Below are positions 50,056 to 60,014 of a stretch of 64,000 nucleotides of DNA, one piece after another. The translations under genes were made by a program, and so were the position numbers. Each line of letters opens with the position of its first letter. The first letter of the stretch is position 1. Under the pieces are notes generated by a model. It ran no database searches. It saw only the letters and a program-made list of their open reading frames with translations, and was not told the DNA's origin. Source of the DNA: Blastocatellia bacterium (GTDB lineage: Bacteria > Acidobacteriota > Blastocatellia > Chloracidobacteriales > JADJPF01); the NCBI GenBank assembly GCA_016713405.1, contig JADJPF010000024.1, positions 233,509 through 297,508 on the forward strand, in the 5' to 3' direction.

Positions 50056-50640
50056 ATGGAAGTAAATACAGAGATTTTTGGAGATTATTACGGTCAAGAC
50101 TCAGATTCTCAGGAATATTTAATCATAAACTTTTCGCCTAGTTCTATCCCTCGTAATAGCCGTTGGCGCAATAATGGAATATCGGCTGACTTTTTAGGAG
50201 ATTATTTTGCTACTTTTTTTCCAGGTGATGAAATTCCTGGCTCTAAAATAGGTAAACAAGAAACAATAAAAAGTTCTGTTAGTTTTATTGCTAATGAGCT
50301 TTTAGAAAATGCAATGAAATATAGTTTGGTCAATACTAACTTACCAGTAAGTATTGCACTGTATATGTATAATGAAAAAATAGTCTTTATGGTGACAAAT
50401 CATATTAGTTTAGAATCATCAGAGAACTATAAAACTTATATTAAAGAGCTACTTAGCTCTGACATGGATGAAATGTTTACTAAACAGTTAATAAAAGCAA
50501 GCTCAGAAGGTAATAGTTCAGGAATTGGGCTACTTACAATAATTAATGATTATGGAGCAAAACCAGGCTGGAAATTTGAAAAATTGCTTAATCCAGTAGA
50601 TGTGGTTAAACTAACAATTACTATTCAGTTAGAGGTGTAA
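50056..50640 (+). CDS. slr1658-superfamily regulator (GHKL-type kinase/anti-sigma-like)
   Basis: The 194-residue protein has a reduced histidine-kinase-like ATPase fold: FIANELLENAMKYSL (N box) and SSGIGLLTIINDYGAKPGW (G-box-like). That pattern is the slr1658 family, related to SiaB and RsbW-type serine kinases. It probably phosphorylates the STAS-like protein encoded 7 bp downstream, opposing the phosphatase. It has no membrane segment. Confidence 0.78.
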   Translation: MEVNTEIFGDYYGQDSDSQEYLIINFSPSSIPRNSRWRNNGISADFLGDYFATFFPGDEIPGSKIGKQETIKSSVSFIANELLENAMKYSLVNTNLPVSIALYMYNEKIVFMVTNHISLESSENYKTYIKELLSSDMDEMFTKQLIKASSEGNSSGIGLLTIINDYGAKPGWKFEKLLNPVDVVKLTITIQLEV

Positions 50641-50647
50641 AAAGCTT

Positions 50648-50989
50648 ATGGAGATTAAGACAGCAGATTATTATGTTCGCTATGATGAAAACTTAGCTAC
50701 TATCTTTTTTGGTGGGTTTCTTAGATTAGAAGGTGTGGACGCTTACAAAGAAATACTAGATTTATGTGTTAATGTATTTGATAAACAAAAGCAAATATCT
50801 ATGAATCTTACAGATCTACAATTTCTTAATAGCTCTGGTATTAGTATGTTTTCTATGTTTGTATTAAAAATACGTGATCTTGGAGATGCTAAACTAACTA
50901 TACAAGGGTCAGAGAAAATTTTATGGCAAACAAAATCCCTAAAAAACTTAAAACGCTTAATGCCTAGTATGACACTAGAATTTATCTAA
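50648..50989 (+). CDS. slr1659-superfamily STAS-like regulator
   Basis: The 113-residue protein has the STAS-type layout: TADYYVRYDENLATIFFGGFLRLEG, then ISMNLTDLQFLNSSGISMFSMFVLKI, where the NSSG serine is the expected phosphorylation site, and LTIQGSEKILWQTKSLKNLKRL. It would be the switch protein between the phosphatase and the kinase in the two preceding genes. Its output target is not known. Confidence 0.78.
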   Translation: MEIKTADYYVRYDENLATIFFGGFLRLEGVDAYKEILDLCVNVFDKQKQISMNLTDLQFLNSSGISMFSMFVLKIRDLGDAKLTIQGSEKILWQTKSLKNLKRLMPSMTLEFI

Positions 50990-50994
50990 ATTTT

Positions 50995-52671
50995 ATGAGT
51001 ACATTTGACAACCCTACAGGTCAAGACCTTAAGCTATTAGAGCAAATAGAAGTATTAAATAAAGAATTAGCATTGCTAAGAAAAACTAACCAAGATCTCC
51101 AAATTCAATTAGAAATGACAATTGAACATGGGGATGCAGTCGAAGACCAACTTCATAGTGAGATCCAAGAACGTCATCGCGCAGAAGCAGCACTCCAATC
51201 AATCCTAGAAATAGTCTCAAAAAAAAATATGGATCTTGAAATTATTCTTGAAACTACAGCAGAGCATGGCGATCTTATAGAAAATGAATTACGCAAAACT
51301 AGTGAAGCTAAAACGGCCTTTTTATCAAACTTAAGCCATGAATTACGTAGCCCACTTAATACGATTATTGGATTTGCTCAATTAATGAGCCGAGATAAAT
51401 ATCTTAAACAAGAACACCATGAGACTTTACACACCATAATGCGTAGCGGGGAACATTTGCTTAACTTAATAAATGATGTGCTTTCTTTAGCAAAAATTGA
51501 GTCTGGAAAACTAACTTTAAGCAAGCGTCTTTTTAATACCAAAGAGCTACTTAGCAGTATTTATAATATGTTTAGGCTAAGAGCAGAAACAAAAGCCACA
51601 GAATTAAAATTTGATATATCTGAGAAATTTCCAACATTTGTTTTTGGCGATGAGGGCAAATTACAGCAAGTGCTGATAAATTTGCTCTCTAATGCTATTA
51701 AATTTACTGATCAAGGTAGTGTAGGTCTTTTAGCAGATTGGACTAATGGACAAGCTAAATTTACAATTTCCGATACTGGAATTGGAATAGCAGAACAAGA
51801 CATAGATTCAATGTTTTTACCTTTTTTTCAAACTGAAACAGCAAGCAAAATAACTGGCAGCACTGGTCTTGGCCTAGCTATTAGCCGTAGTTTAGTTAAG
51901 TTAATGGGTGGAGATATAAATGTTACTAGTAGCATTGGTAAGGGGACAACATTTTCTTTTAGCGTTGAAATTACTCCATCCCCAGAAGATGAAAATCTAA
52001 TGGATGAACGCAAAGTCTTAAGACTAGCAGACGATAGCCACAAATTTAATATTTTAGTTGTAGATAACAACTTAGAACATCAGCTTTTGCTATCTCAATT
52101 ACTAAAATCAGTTAATTTTCAAGTTGATGTGGCTGATAATGGAAAACAGGCTTTTGATAAATGGCAAAATAATAAATTCCATCTAATTTTTATGGATATC
52201 CGAATGCCTGAACTAAACGGAGTTGAAACAACTAAGTTAATTCGTGATAGAGAAAAAGCTAAAAATTTACCTCCTATGCCAATCATCGCGCTTTCTGCTA
52301 ATGTATTTGAGCAGACTAGAGACACAATGTTTTCAGCCGGATGTAATGATTTTATAAATAAACCTTTTAGAGAAAGTGAGCTTTTTAATAAATTAGCAGA
52401 ATACTTAGACGTAACTTATATTTATGAAGAGCTAAAAGGAAAATCTGGTAAAGAAAAAATACTAATTAAAGAAAGACTACTTAAATTGCCTAAAGAATGG
52501 CTAGATAATTTTCGATCTATGCTAGCAAAAGGTTTTGTAGAAGATGCTAAAGCTTTAGTTAACCAAGAGCGTAGTTTAGACCCAGAATTATTTGATGAAC
52601 TAGAAACTTTGCTTAAAAACTACCAATTTGATGAAATTGATAGTATTCTTTCAGATAACTACACTAGCTAA
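50995..52671 (+). CDS. Hybrid histidine kinase with duplicated N-terminal coiled coil
   Basis: The 558-residue cytosolic protein opens with a coiled coil holding two related units (MTIEHGDAVEDQLHSEIQE and TTAEHGDLIENELRKTSEA). HisKA follows with SNLSHELRSPLNTIIGFAQLM (phospho-His), HATPase with LINLLSNAIKFTD, ISDTGIGI and GSTGLGLAISRSLV, then a receiver with LIFMDIRMPELNG (phospho-Asp) and FINKPF. The C-terminal 90 residues are helical. It has no sensor domain of its own, so the input may come via the switch protein. It starts 5 bp after the STAS-like gene. Confidence 0.92.
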   Translation: MSTFDNPTGQDLKLLEQIEVLNKELALLRKTNQDLQIQLEMTIEHGDAVEDQLHSEIQERHRAEAALQSILEIVSKKNMDLEIILETTAEHGDLIENELRKTSEAKTAFLSNLSHELRSPLNTIIGFAQLMSRDKYLKQEHHETLHTIMRSGEHLLNLINDVLSLAKIESGKLTLSKRLFNTKELLSSIYNMFRLRAETKATELKFDISEKFPTFVFGDEGKLQQVLINLLSNAIKFTDQGSVGLLADWTNGQAKFTISDTGIGIAEQDIDSMFLPFFQTETASKITGSTGLGLAISRSLVKLMGGDINVTSSIGKGTTFSFSVEITPSPEDENLMDERKVLRLADDSHKFNILVVDNNLEHQLLLSQLLKSVNFQVDVADNGKQAFDKWQNNKFHLIFMDIRMPELNGVETTKLIRDREKAKNLPPMPIIALSANVFEQTRDTMFSAGCNDFINKPFRESELFNKLAEYLDVTYIYEELKGKSGKEKILIKERLLKLPKEWLDNFRSMLAKGFVEDAKALVNQERSLDPELFDELETLLKNYQFDEIDSILSDNYTS

Positions 52672-52687
52672 ATGTTAGGAATTAAGG

Positions 52688-54370
52688 ATGGATCAAAAAC
52701 GCTGGGAACAAATTAAAACAATTCTTGATATAGCTTTAGAAAAAGATTCCTACTTGGTTGGGCCATATCTTGACAGAGTTTGTGCAGGTGATAGCAGTTT
52801 ACGTACTGATGTAGAGTCTTTTATAAAAATGTTTGAAGAAACAAAAGAAAGCAACTCAAATAAACTAATAAATAACATTCCTTCTTATTTACCAAATCTA
52901 ATAGAAACTACTAAAGATCAAAGTCTCAGAACTTCTAATTACAGTGAAAACCAAACAACAAATATAGATTTAAGTGAAATAAATAAAGCTTCTAAAGGAA
53001 CTATTTTAGTAGTAGATGATTTGCCTAATAACTTAAATTTACTATCAGGATTGCTTTCTATGGAAAATTATCAGGTTAGTGTGGCAAATAATGGTCGTCG
53101 AGCATTAAAAATAGTTGAGACTCTTTCCCCAGATTTAATATTACTTGATATAAATATGCCTGAAATGGATGGTTATGAGCTTTGTACTTTATTAAAAGCT
53201 AATCCAAAAACTTCTGGTATCCCTGTTATATTTATAAGTGCTTTGGATGAAGTGCTAGACAAGGTTAAAGCTTTTGAAGTCGGCGGAATTGATTACATAA
53301 CTAAACCTTTTCAAACTAAAGAAGTTATAGCTCGTGTTGAGAATCAGTTAAAAATATTTCGTCTTCAACAAGAATTGCAAAAAAATATTGAAGAATTAGC
53401 TAAGAAAAATCAAGAATTAGCTGAAAAAAATCAAGAATTGATTGAGTCTTATAGAAAAGCAAATCATATATTTACAGTTCTAGCTCAAGCTTTGCCAGGC
53501 ACTATATTAGATGACAAATACAAACTAGAAGAAAAAATTGGTTCAGGTGGCTTTGGTGCTGTTTATCGTGCTACTCATATTCCTATGAAACGTGCAGTTG
53601 CAGTAAAAGTCTTTAGGCCAAGTTTAGGAAATGACTCTATTAGTGAGCTTGAACGGTTTCAAAGAGAAGCTATTTCTATTTGTCGTGTTAATCATCCTAA
53701 TGCTGTAAATGTCTTTGATTCTGGCATTTCCTCACAAGGTATAGCTTATATTGTGATGGAACTACTTACAGGACATACTTTAGTTAAAGAATTAAAAGAA
53801 AAAACAGTAATTTCTTTACGTCGCTGTGCGGAAATTTTGCTCCCTATTTGTGAAGTTCTTTCTAAAGCACATTCTGAAGGTATAATTCACCGAGATATCA
53901 AGCCAGATAATGTGTTTTTACATCAAACTACTTTAGGTGAAGTAATTAAAGTAATAGATTTTGGGATAGCTAAATTAATTAAAGAAACACCAAGCTTAAA
54001 ATTTAGTGATTTAACGGCTGTAGAAGGTTTTATAGGCACTCCTAATTATATGGCACCTGAGAGAATTCAAAATGTTGACTATGATGGAAAAGCAGATGTT
54101 TATAGTTTAGGAGTTATGCTTTATGAAATGTTAGGAGGCCGGCGACCTTTTTCATCTAGTATAGGTAGTTCCTTTGGCGTTCTTTCACAACACTTAAATG
54201 AAATTCCTCCATCAATTAAACTGCTTAATCGTAGTATTCCTGACCCTATAGAAGCTTTAGTAATGAGAACTTTAGAAAAAGACCCAAACTTACGCCCAAC
54301 AGCAAAAGAGCTAGGCGAAGAATTTCTTAATATATTGATTGACCTTGAAACAAAATCTATGTTGCCTTAA
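52688..54370 (+). CDS. Response-regulator receiver fused to Ser/Thr protein kinase
   Basis: The 560-residue protein has an N-terminal helical module (MDQKRWEQIKTILDIALEK, RTDVESFIKMFEE) seen in acidobacterial-type kinases, and a receiver with TILVVDDLPNNLNLL, LILLDINMPEMDG and YITKPFQ, all functional residues present. A coiled coil (ELQKNIEELAKKNQELAEKNQ) follows, then a Hanks kinase with IGSGGFGAVYRA, VAVKVF, GIIHRDIKPDNVFL, IDFGIAK and APERIQ. It is the likely output of the phosphorelay, passing a His-Asp signal to Ser/Thr phosphorylation. It lies 16 bp after the hybrid kinase gene and ends the operon. Confidence 0.92.
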   Translation: MDQKRWEQIKTILDIALEKDSYLVGPYLDRVCAGDSSLRTDVESFIKMFEETKESNSNKLINNIPSYLPNLIETTKDQSLRTSNYSENQTTNIDLSEINKASKGTILVVDDLPNNLNLLSGLLSMENYQVSVANNGRRALKIVETLSPDLILLDINMPEMDGYELCTLLKANPKTSGIPVIFISALDEVLDKVKAFEVGGIDYITKPFQTKEVIARVENQLKIFRLQQELQKNIEELAKKNQELAEKNQELIESYRKANHIFTVLAQALPGTILDDKYKLEEKIGSGGFGAVYRATHIPMKRAVAVKVFRPSLGNDSISELERFQREAISICRVNHPNAVNVFDSGISSQGIAYIVMELLTGHTLVKELKEKTVISLRRCAEILLPICEVLSKAHSEGIIHRDIKPDNVFLHQTTLGEVIKVIDFGIAKLIKETPSLKFSDLTAVEGFIGTPNYMAPERIQNVDYDGKADVYSLGVMLYEMLGGRRPFSSSIGSSFGVLSQHLNEIPPSIKLLNRSIPDPIEALVMRTLEKDPNLRPTAKELGEEFLNILIDLETKSMLP

Positions 54371-54384
54371 ACACAAAAAATTAA

Positions 54385-54417
54385 AAGGCCAAATAAATTA
54401 TTTATTTACCTGACCTT
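54385..54417. terminator. Imperfect hairpin between convergent genes
   Basis: AAATAAA/TTTATTT forms the upper stem and AAGG/CCTT the base, with an internal mismatch, between the kinase stop (54370) and the beta-lactamase stop (54440). It is a plausible but weak terminator. Confidence 0.35.
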
Positions 54418-54439
54418 CAAAAAAATTAAGCTTTCTAAA

Positions 54440-55228
54440 CTATTTTGATAAAACCCCTAATTCTTTTAATGCTTGTTTAGTTAATTCTACTCGTGCTTTT
54501 GGAGGTACTATTTTACTATCAGAAAGATTAGTAGCAAAAACATAAGTATTTCCTTTTGTTTCAACAAAACCAACTAACCAACATAAAACATTATTTTCAG
54601 CTAAAAATCCTGTTCCAGTTTTAGCATAGATTTTATAGTCAGCAGTTTCTTCTAATAACATAATTTCTTTTAAGTTCTTTACTGTATTTGAGGAAAAAGG
54701 CAATTGGTTTTTATATAATGCTGTAAGAAATGTTATTTGTTCATTAATAGATATTTGCAGGCTGCTGTTTAACCAAAATTGGTCAATTCCACCAGAAATA
54801 TCATGATTTCCATAATTAATTTTAGTTAAGTAGTTAGACATTTTTTCTGGGCCAATTTTTTTAGCTAATTCCCGGTAGTACCAAAGAACAGAATGCTTAA
54901 AAGCAGAACGCAAACTATGATCTCGGTTCCATTCTGAAGAAAAATTATTTTTTCTAGGGTATTTTTCCTCATCCCAAGTAGTGGTTAAATCTACATTTGT
55001 AACTACACTTGTTTCTAGACCTATTAATGAATTAGGAATCTTAAAAGTAGAAAAAGGGGAAAACCGCTCATTACAACGAGCTTCATTATAGCGTTGATAA
55101 GAGTTTTTCTGTAAATCATAAACAGCAAATGCAGTTGTTTTGTTATGAAAAACCTTGTCTAAGTCTTGTGCAGTCGCTTGACCGCAAAAAAATAGTAGCA
55201 ATACTAGTAAACCTAGTAATTTCATCAT
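54440..55228 (-). CDS. Class D (OXA-type) serine beta-lactamase
   Basis: The 262-residue protein has an N-terminal secretion signal ending near ATAQ (a Cys within LLFFC could also make it a lipoprotein). All class D motifs are present in order: FSTFKIPNS (active Ser and carboxylatable Lys), KHSVLWYY (SxV), INYGNHD (YGN), FWLNSSLQ (the Trp of the omega-like region) and YAKTGTGF (KTG). Length is typical for the class. It should hydrolyse beta-lactams in the periplasm, though some environmental relatives are weak. It is monocistronic and not near any mobile element, which suggests an intrinsic rather than acquired gene. Confidence 0.92.
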   Translation of the reverse strand: MMKLLGLLVLLLFFCGQATAQDLDKVFHNKTTAFAVYDLQKNSYQRYNEARCNERFSPFSTFKIPNSLIGLETSVVTNVDLTTTWDEEKYPRKNNFSSEWNRDHSLRSAFKHSVLWYYRELAKKIGPEKMSNYLTKINYGNHDISGGIDQFWLNSSLQISINEQITFLTALYKNQLPFSSNTVKNLKEIMLLEETADYKIYAKTGTGFLAENNVLCWLVGFVETKGNTYVFATNLSDSKIVPPKARVELTKQALKELGVLSK

Positions 55229-55440
55229 TTGTTATTTACCTTTCTGATTGATTTTTAGGTGGCAAGCTTAAGCGATAGAAAGGAAATTTTATTAGAGGTG
55301 CTACCACAGTTTAGAATGTGGTAAAACATAAAATTTGACTGAGAAAGCAACGGTTAATAGATAGGATTAACAACAACTTTCATTTGTAAATATCACATAT
55401 ATGCTTAAAATTAATTTTTAAACAAGTTCATATTTTTCTA

Positions 55441-56633
55441 TTACTTATCAGCAGAAGTTGTTATAACTATTCCTTCAATAACTTGGTTTGAAGGATGAGT
55501 TATAACTATTTGATTTTGCTTGAGGCCAGAAATAACTTCAGCCTCAGAATCTGTAATATGATCAATTTTTACAGCACATAATTTTGTTAGTTTGTTTTCT
55601 ACTACAAATACATACCAATCATCATCTTTTCTAAATAAAGCACTTATTGGTAGTTTTAAGACATTTTTCTTTTCCCAAATAACAATTTTAGCTTCTACTC
55701 TATAACCATCTCCCAAAGAATCAGGTATTTCTAATAGATCAGCTATTACATTTACTCGTTGCTCTTCAACACCTAAAGCAGAAATTTTTGTAAAAGCGGA
55801 AGGTTCAATTAATCTAACTTTGGCTTTTAAGGAACTTTTTCCTCCCCAACCTTCAATTATTACTGTTGAACTACATTTGATTTTTACTGCATCAGTTGAA
55901 AGTACATCAATAACAATTTCTAGTTTTTGACTGCTAATTTCTATTAATGGAGTTCCTGCACTAACTACACGTTCATTTTCTTCTATTATTTGTAAAACTT
56001 GTCCTTTAATAGGAGATTTAACACTTACACTTTCAGTGTCAGCAGTTGAATTATTTTCTGATACTTTTAGCAGTGTAGCTTTAGCCATTTCAACTTCTGA
56101 ACTAGCAGCATATGCCCGATATTTAGCTTCTGTTAATTCTTGAAAACACATTTGTTTATTGTTTTCAAGGCGTTCAAAATCTTGACGCGAGATAATCCCA
56201 TTTTCTACCAAAGTTTTAGAGCGATTAAATTCACGTTCTGCTTGTTCATAGTTAACAGTTAGCCGCTTAATAGTTGTATCAGCTTCTTTTTTTAATTCTT
56301 CTGCTTTAGACAAACGGGCTTTTGCTTCAGCTAACTGGCGTGAATCTAAAGGAATACTAGGAGTTGGAGTTATTTTAGCTATTATGTCATTAAGTAAAAC
56401 TTGATCACCGCGACGAAGTTTTACCCGTGAAAGTTTACCTGAAACTGGTGCTGTAACTAAAAACCTATCTTGAACTCGTGTTTTACCCTCAGCCGTAATT
56501 ACTACTTGCATTGGGCCACGACTTACTAAAGCAGTTTCTACCTTGAGTGGTTCGGTTTGAAACGCAAAAAAACAAGAACACCTATTGCTAATATAAATAA
56601 AATTGAAAATAAATGTTTAAGTAGGTTTTTCAT
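55441..56633 (-). CDS. HlyD/MacA-type periplasmic adaptor of ABC efflux system (frameshifted)
   Basis: Start ATG 56633 gives MKNLLKHLFSILFILAIGVLVF, a membrane anchor. At the seven-base homopolymer 56566-56572 one extra base breaks the frame; correcting it joins FQTEPLKVETALVSRGPMQVV to the long downstream frame, for about 396 residues. The adaptor architecture is clear: lipoyl half VTAPVSGKLSRVKLRRGDQVL, a coiled-coil hairpin (AEARLSKAEELKKEADTTIKRL region) and the second lipoyl half SPIKGQVLQIIEENERVVSAG. It starts 5 bp after the permease stop and should bridge the ABC pump to an outer-membrane channel, which is not encoded here. Confidence 0.85.
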
Positions 56634-56638
56634 GGCGT

Positions 56639-59002
56639 TTACTCCCTAGTTTTTAATACTTCAATTAAATCAAGTTGGTGCAACCGCCTTTGGACTATTA
56701 TGCTTGAAACTAATGCTGCACAAATTGTGATAATAAAACTTACTGCTAAATTATAGCGACTAATGATCAAAGGTAGCCTTATCATTTCAGTATCTATTGC
56801 CGTTACAATTAAATGACAGAAAAAATAACCTAGCAAATAACCAGTAGGAATAGCTATAAATGTTAATAGCCATTGTTCACCTAATAGCATTGTACCTATT
56901 TCTGAAGTTGTAAAACCTAACACTCTTAAGCTAGCTAGTTCTCTTCCTCGTTCAGATAAAGCAATTCGCGCACTGTTATAAACCATTCCTAAAACAATGG
57001 TACAAGCAAATGAAATAATAATTGTGGTAGAAATTCCCATTGTTCGGGCAAGGGTGTCATTAAAATTATTTAGCACAACTTCTGGCACCATAACACTACT
57101 TACTGTTGGAATATTTTTAAGTTTTGCATAAAGTTGTTTTTTTTCTTTTCCATCTACTATTAAGCGTGCGCCATTAATTACTTCACCTTCATTTAACAGT
57201 TGATTTAAGCTATGCCTATTTATATAAACTGATAATCCCAACACTTCATCAGCAACGGCTACAACAGTAATATTGCGTGTTAGTTTTTTCCCAACCAAAG
57301 TTTCAAACGTTAGTACATCATTTATTTTTACCTGCAAAATTTCTGCTAGCTTTTTGTTTATTACTATTCCATTAAGAGGTATCTCAACAACATTATTATT
57401 AGTTTCTGTAATTTGGTGTAGCTGATTGTTAGGATCTAGTCCTAATAATGCTACTCGTCGCGTTTTTTGACCAAAACGTAATCGTACCGGTACTGTGCGA
57501 TAAGGTTCAACTCTCATTACTCCTGATAAACTAGCTAAATTATAAGCTGCTGTAATTGACCTAGGTTCAAAGAAAACTACATTGGCATCTTCACGCTGTG
57601 TTTTATCAAATTGAATATAAATAATTTGAGTTATTGCGTCATGAAAATAAAAACCTACAACTAATAATGACACAGACATTGCTATTCCAAACATAGTTAG
57701 TAAGGCTTTGAAAGGGTTTCGTTCAAGGTTGCGAATTATAGTTCTTGTAGATAAAGGCAATAGATTTTCTAATCCTAATTTTGCTAGCCAACCAGGACGA
57801 AATTGGTCTGGGGCCTCTGCTGACATTGCTTCTGCTGGGGAAAGTCTAATAACTTTTTTTACTGCACTAATTGTTCCAATTGTAGTTGAAAGAAAGCTGA
57901 TAGCAACAGCACTAGCAAAAACTGCTAAATCAAATTTATATTGCAAAACAGGGAAGTGAAAAAACTCTGTATAAATCTCAGTAAGTTTATAGCCAAAATA
58001 CCAACCTAAGCCCGCACCTAAAATAATCCCAAAAGAAACTGCCAATAAACTTAATTTTAAGTAGTGAATAACTAAACTTATGTTTTTATAGCCAAAAGCT
58101 TTTAATACTGCGATTTGTTCACGTTGTATTGCAACTAGTCGAGATAAAACCAAATGTATTAGAAAAGCTGAAACAGCTAAAAATAATGCTGGTGTTAGAG
58201 TTCCATTAACTTTAAGCTCTGCAATTTCATTTGAAACAAAATGATGTGATATTTGGTCTTCACGACCATATGCACCTAAACTACCATAGTTTTCTAATAA
58301 TAAATCTAATTTTTCAATTACTGCTGTTTCGTTAGCTTGAGGAGATAAAGATAAAACAACATCATTAAATGCCCCCTGCATATTAAAAGCCGCACCTAAA
58401 GCTTGATCCCCCATCCAAATAACTGCAAAACGTCGGCTATCTGGAAACATTTCTCCACCACGAATTTCATAAATAAATTCTGGAGAAAGTGCTAAACCAA
58501 CAATATTTAATTTTGTCCATCGACCATTAATAATTGCACTGATTGAATCGCCTGGCTTAAATTGATTTTTTTCTGCAAAAGCAACACTAATAATTACTTC
58601 ATTACGATTATTAGGGCTAATCCAACGTCCAGATGTTAAATGTAAATCATTTAGAATAGGCACTTGTTTTTCTGGAATTGAAATTAATCTAGCTGAACCA
58701 GGTTCATTTAACCCAGGCACATCCAGCGTTACTTCAGAAACAATTCGTGTTTGAACAGTAGCTACACCAGGTATTTGCTCTATTGATGATTTAATAGAGT
58801 CTGGAGCGCGTTTTACTTGCACAAAAACATTAGCAAAACGATAGCTAGAATAATAAGTATCTTGTGTAATTAATAGAGATTGATAGATATTTCTTAAACA
58901 AATAAAAGCAGCAATTCCACAAGCTGCAACTAAAGTAATTGCAATTATTTGACCTCGCATATGTAATAAATCACGAATTAATTTGCGATTTAACATGCTC
59001 AT
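56639..59002 (-). CDS. FtsX-like ABC transporter permease (MacB/DevC-type)
   Basis: The 787-residue protein has an N-terminal helix (LLHMRGQIIAITLVAACGIAAFICL), a large periplasmic domain, and two FtsX membrane blocks: LFLAVSAFLIHLVLSRLVAIQREQIAVLKAFGY (with two following helices) and the C-terminal SERGRELASLRVLGFTTSEIGTMLLGEQW segment. A second periplasmic domain lies between the blocks. This duplicated form belongs to the mechanotransmission class that moves lipoproteins or drugs from the periplasm rather than across the membrane. It sits 6 bp after the ATPase gene. Confidence 0.88.
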   Translation of the reverse strand: MSMLNRKLIRDLLHMRGQIIAITLVAACGIAAFICLRNIYQSLLITQDTYYSSYRFANVFVQVKRAPDSIKSSIEQIPGVATVQTRIVSEVTLDVPGLNEPGSARLISIPEKQVPILNDLHLTSGRWISPNNRNEVIISVAFAEKNQFKPGDSISAIINGRWTKLNIVGLALSPEFIYEIRGGEMFPDSRRFAVIWMGDQALGAAFNMQGAFNDVVLSLSPQANETAVIEKLDLLLENYGSLGAYGREDQISHHFVSNEIAELKVNGTLTPALFLAVSAFLIHLVLSRLVAIQREQIAVLKAFGYKNISLVIHYLKLSLLAVSFGIILGAGLGWYFGYKLTEIYTEFFHFPVLQYKFDLAVFASAVAISFLSTTIGTISAVKKVIRLSPAEAMSAEAPDQFRPGWLAKLGLENLLPLSTRTIIRNLERNPFKALLTMFGIAMSVSLLVVGFYFHDAITQIIYIQFDKTQREDANVVFFEPRSITAAYNLASLSGVMRVEPYRTVPVRLRFGQKTRRVALLGLDPNNQLHQITETNNNVVEIPLNGIVINKKLAEILQVKINDVLTFETLVGKKLTRNITVVAVADEVLGLSVYINRHSLNQLLNEGEVINGARLIVDGKEKKQLYAKLKNIPTVSSVMVPEVVLNNFNDTLARTMGISTTIIISFACTIVLGMVYNSARIALSERGRELASLRVLGFTTSEIGTMLLGEQWLLTFIAIPTGYLLGYFFCHLIVTAIDTEMIRLPLIISRYNLAVSFIITICAALVSSIIVQRRLHQLDLIEVLKTRE

Positions 59003-59008
59003 AAAAAC

Positions 59009-59773
59009 CTACCATTCTAGGTCTGCGGGTCTAGCTTTCTTTTGGTTATAGCTAATATCTACAATTTTGCCGCTACCTAATCGAATTACTCTATCAGCCA
59101 TTGCTGCAATAGCCGCGTTATGGGTTATAACGGCTATTGTAGTGCCTAGCTGTTGATTAACTTGCTCTAATACCTCTAAAACTAACTTTCCTGTCTTAAA
59201 ATCTAATGCTCCTGTTGGCTCATCACAAAGCAGCACATCAGGTTGTTTAGCGATTGCTCTTGCAATAGCTACTCGTTGTTGTTCACCTCCAGACATTTGC
59301 GCTGGAAAATGGTTTAATCTATCTCCTAAACCAACTAATTTAAGAGCTTCTTTTGGTTGCATAGGATGTAGTGATATTTCTGTTACTAACTGAACATTTT
59401 CTAAAGCTGTTAGGCTAGGAATAAGGTTGTAAAATTGAAAAACAAACCCAATATGCTCCCGACGAAACCGCGTTAATTCACTTTCATTTGCTGTTACTAA
59501 ATTATGATCACGAAAAATTACTTCTCCACTAGTAGGAGTGTCTAAACCACCTAAAATATTTAATAAAGTAGATTTACCACTTCCTGACGGGCCAAGTAAA
59601 ACAACAAATTCTCCTTGAAAAAGCTCAAAATCTACTGAATTAAGTGCATAAACTTTTATTTCTCCCATTTGATAAGTTTTTGATAAGTTGTGGGCAGAAA
59701 ATATTACTTCTTTAGAAAAAGATCCGTGATTCCCTCTAAGAATGTTTTTTTCTACTAGTGTATTTGTAATCAT
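59009..59773 (-). CDS. ABC transporter ATP-binding protein (MacB/LolD type)
   Basis: Start ATG 59773 is chosen because GGTGGG lies just upstream; a TTG at 59800 would add 9 residues. The 254-residue ATPase has Walker A GPSGSGKST, Q-loop FVFQFYNLIPSLTALENV, signature MSGGEQQRVAIARAIA, Walker B VLLCDEPTGALD and VITHNAAI. These match the LolD/MacB/DevA group. It is the first gene of the leftward efflux operon ATPase - permease - adaptor. Confidence 0.92.
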   Translation of the reverse strand: MITNTLVEKNILRGNHGSFSKEVIFSAHNLSKTYQMGEIKVYALNSVDFELFQGEFVVLLGPSGSGKSTLLNILGGLDTPTSGEVIFRDHNLVTANESELTRFRREHIGFVFQFYNLIPSLTALENVQLVTEISLHPMQPKEALKLVGLGDRLNHFPAQMSGGEQQRVAIARAIAKQPDVLLCDEPTGALDFKTGKLVLEVLEQVNQQLGTTIAVITHNAAIAAMADRVIRLGSGKIVDISYNQKKARPADLEW

Positions 59774-60014
59774 TTGCCCACCTAATAAAATTAAAATCAA
59801 GTTTTTAATGCTTTTTATTGTGTCAAAATCCCCAAATTTAATTCTTAACCACCATTAATGCCATCTACTTATAAGTGCTACTCAATTTCTATGCCAAGTT
59901 TTTCAACTTAAAGCCAAAATAAATTTTTTATGAGTTGATTTTGTGGTAACTTCCAAAACAGCTTTTGCTAGAAAAACTAGAGTTCTAGTTTTAATTCTAT
60001 TTTATGGAGATTTA

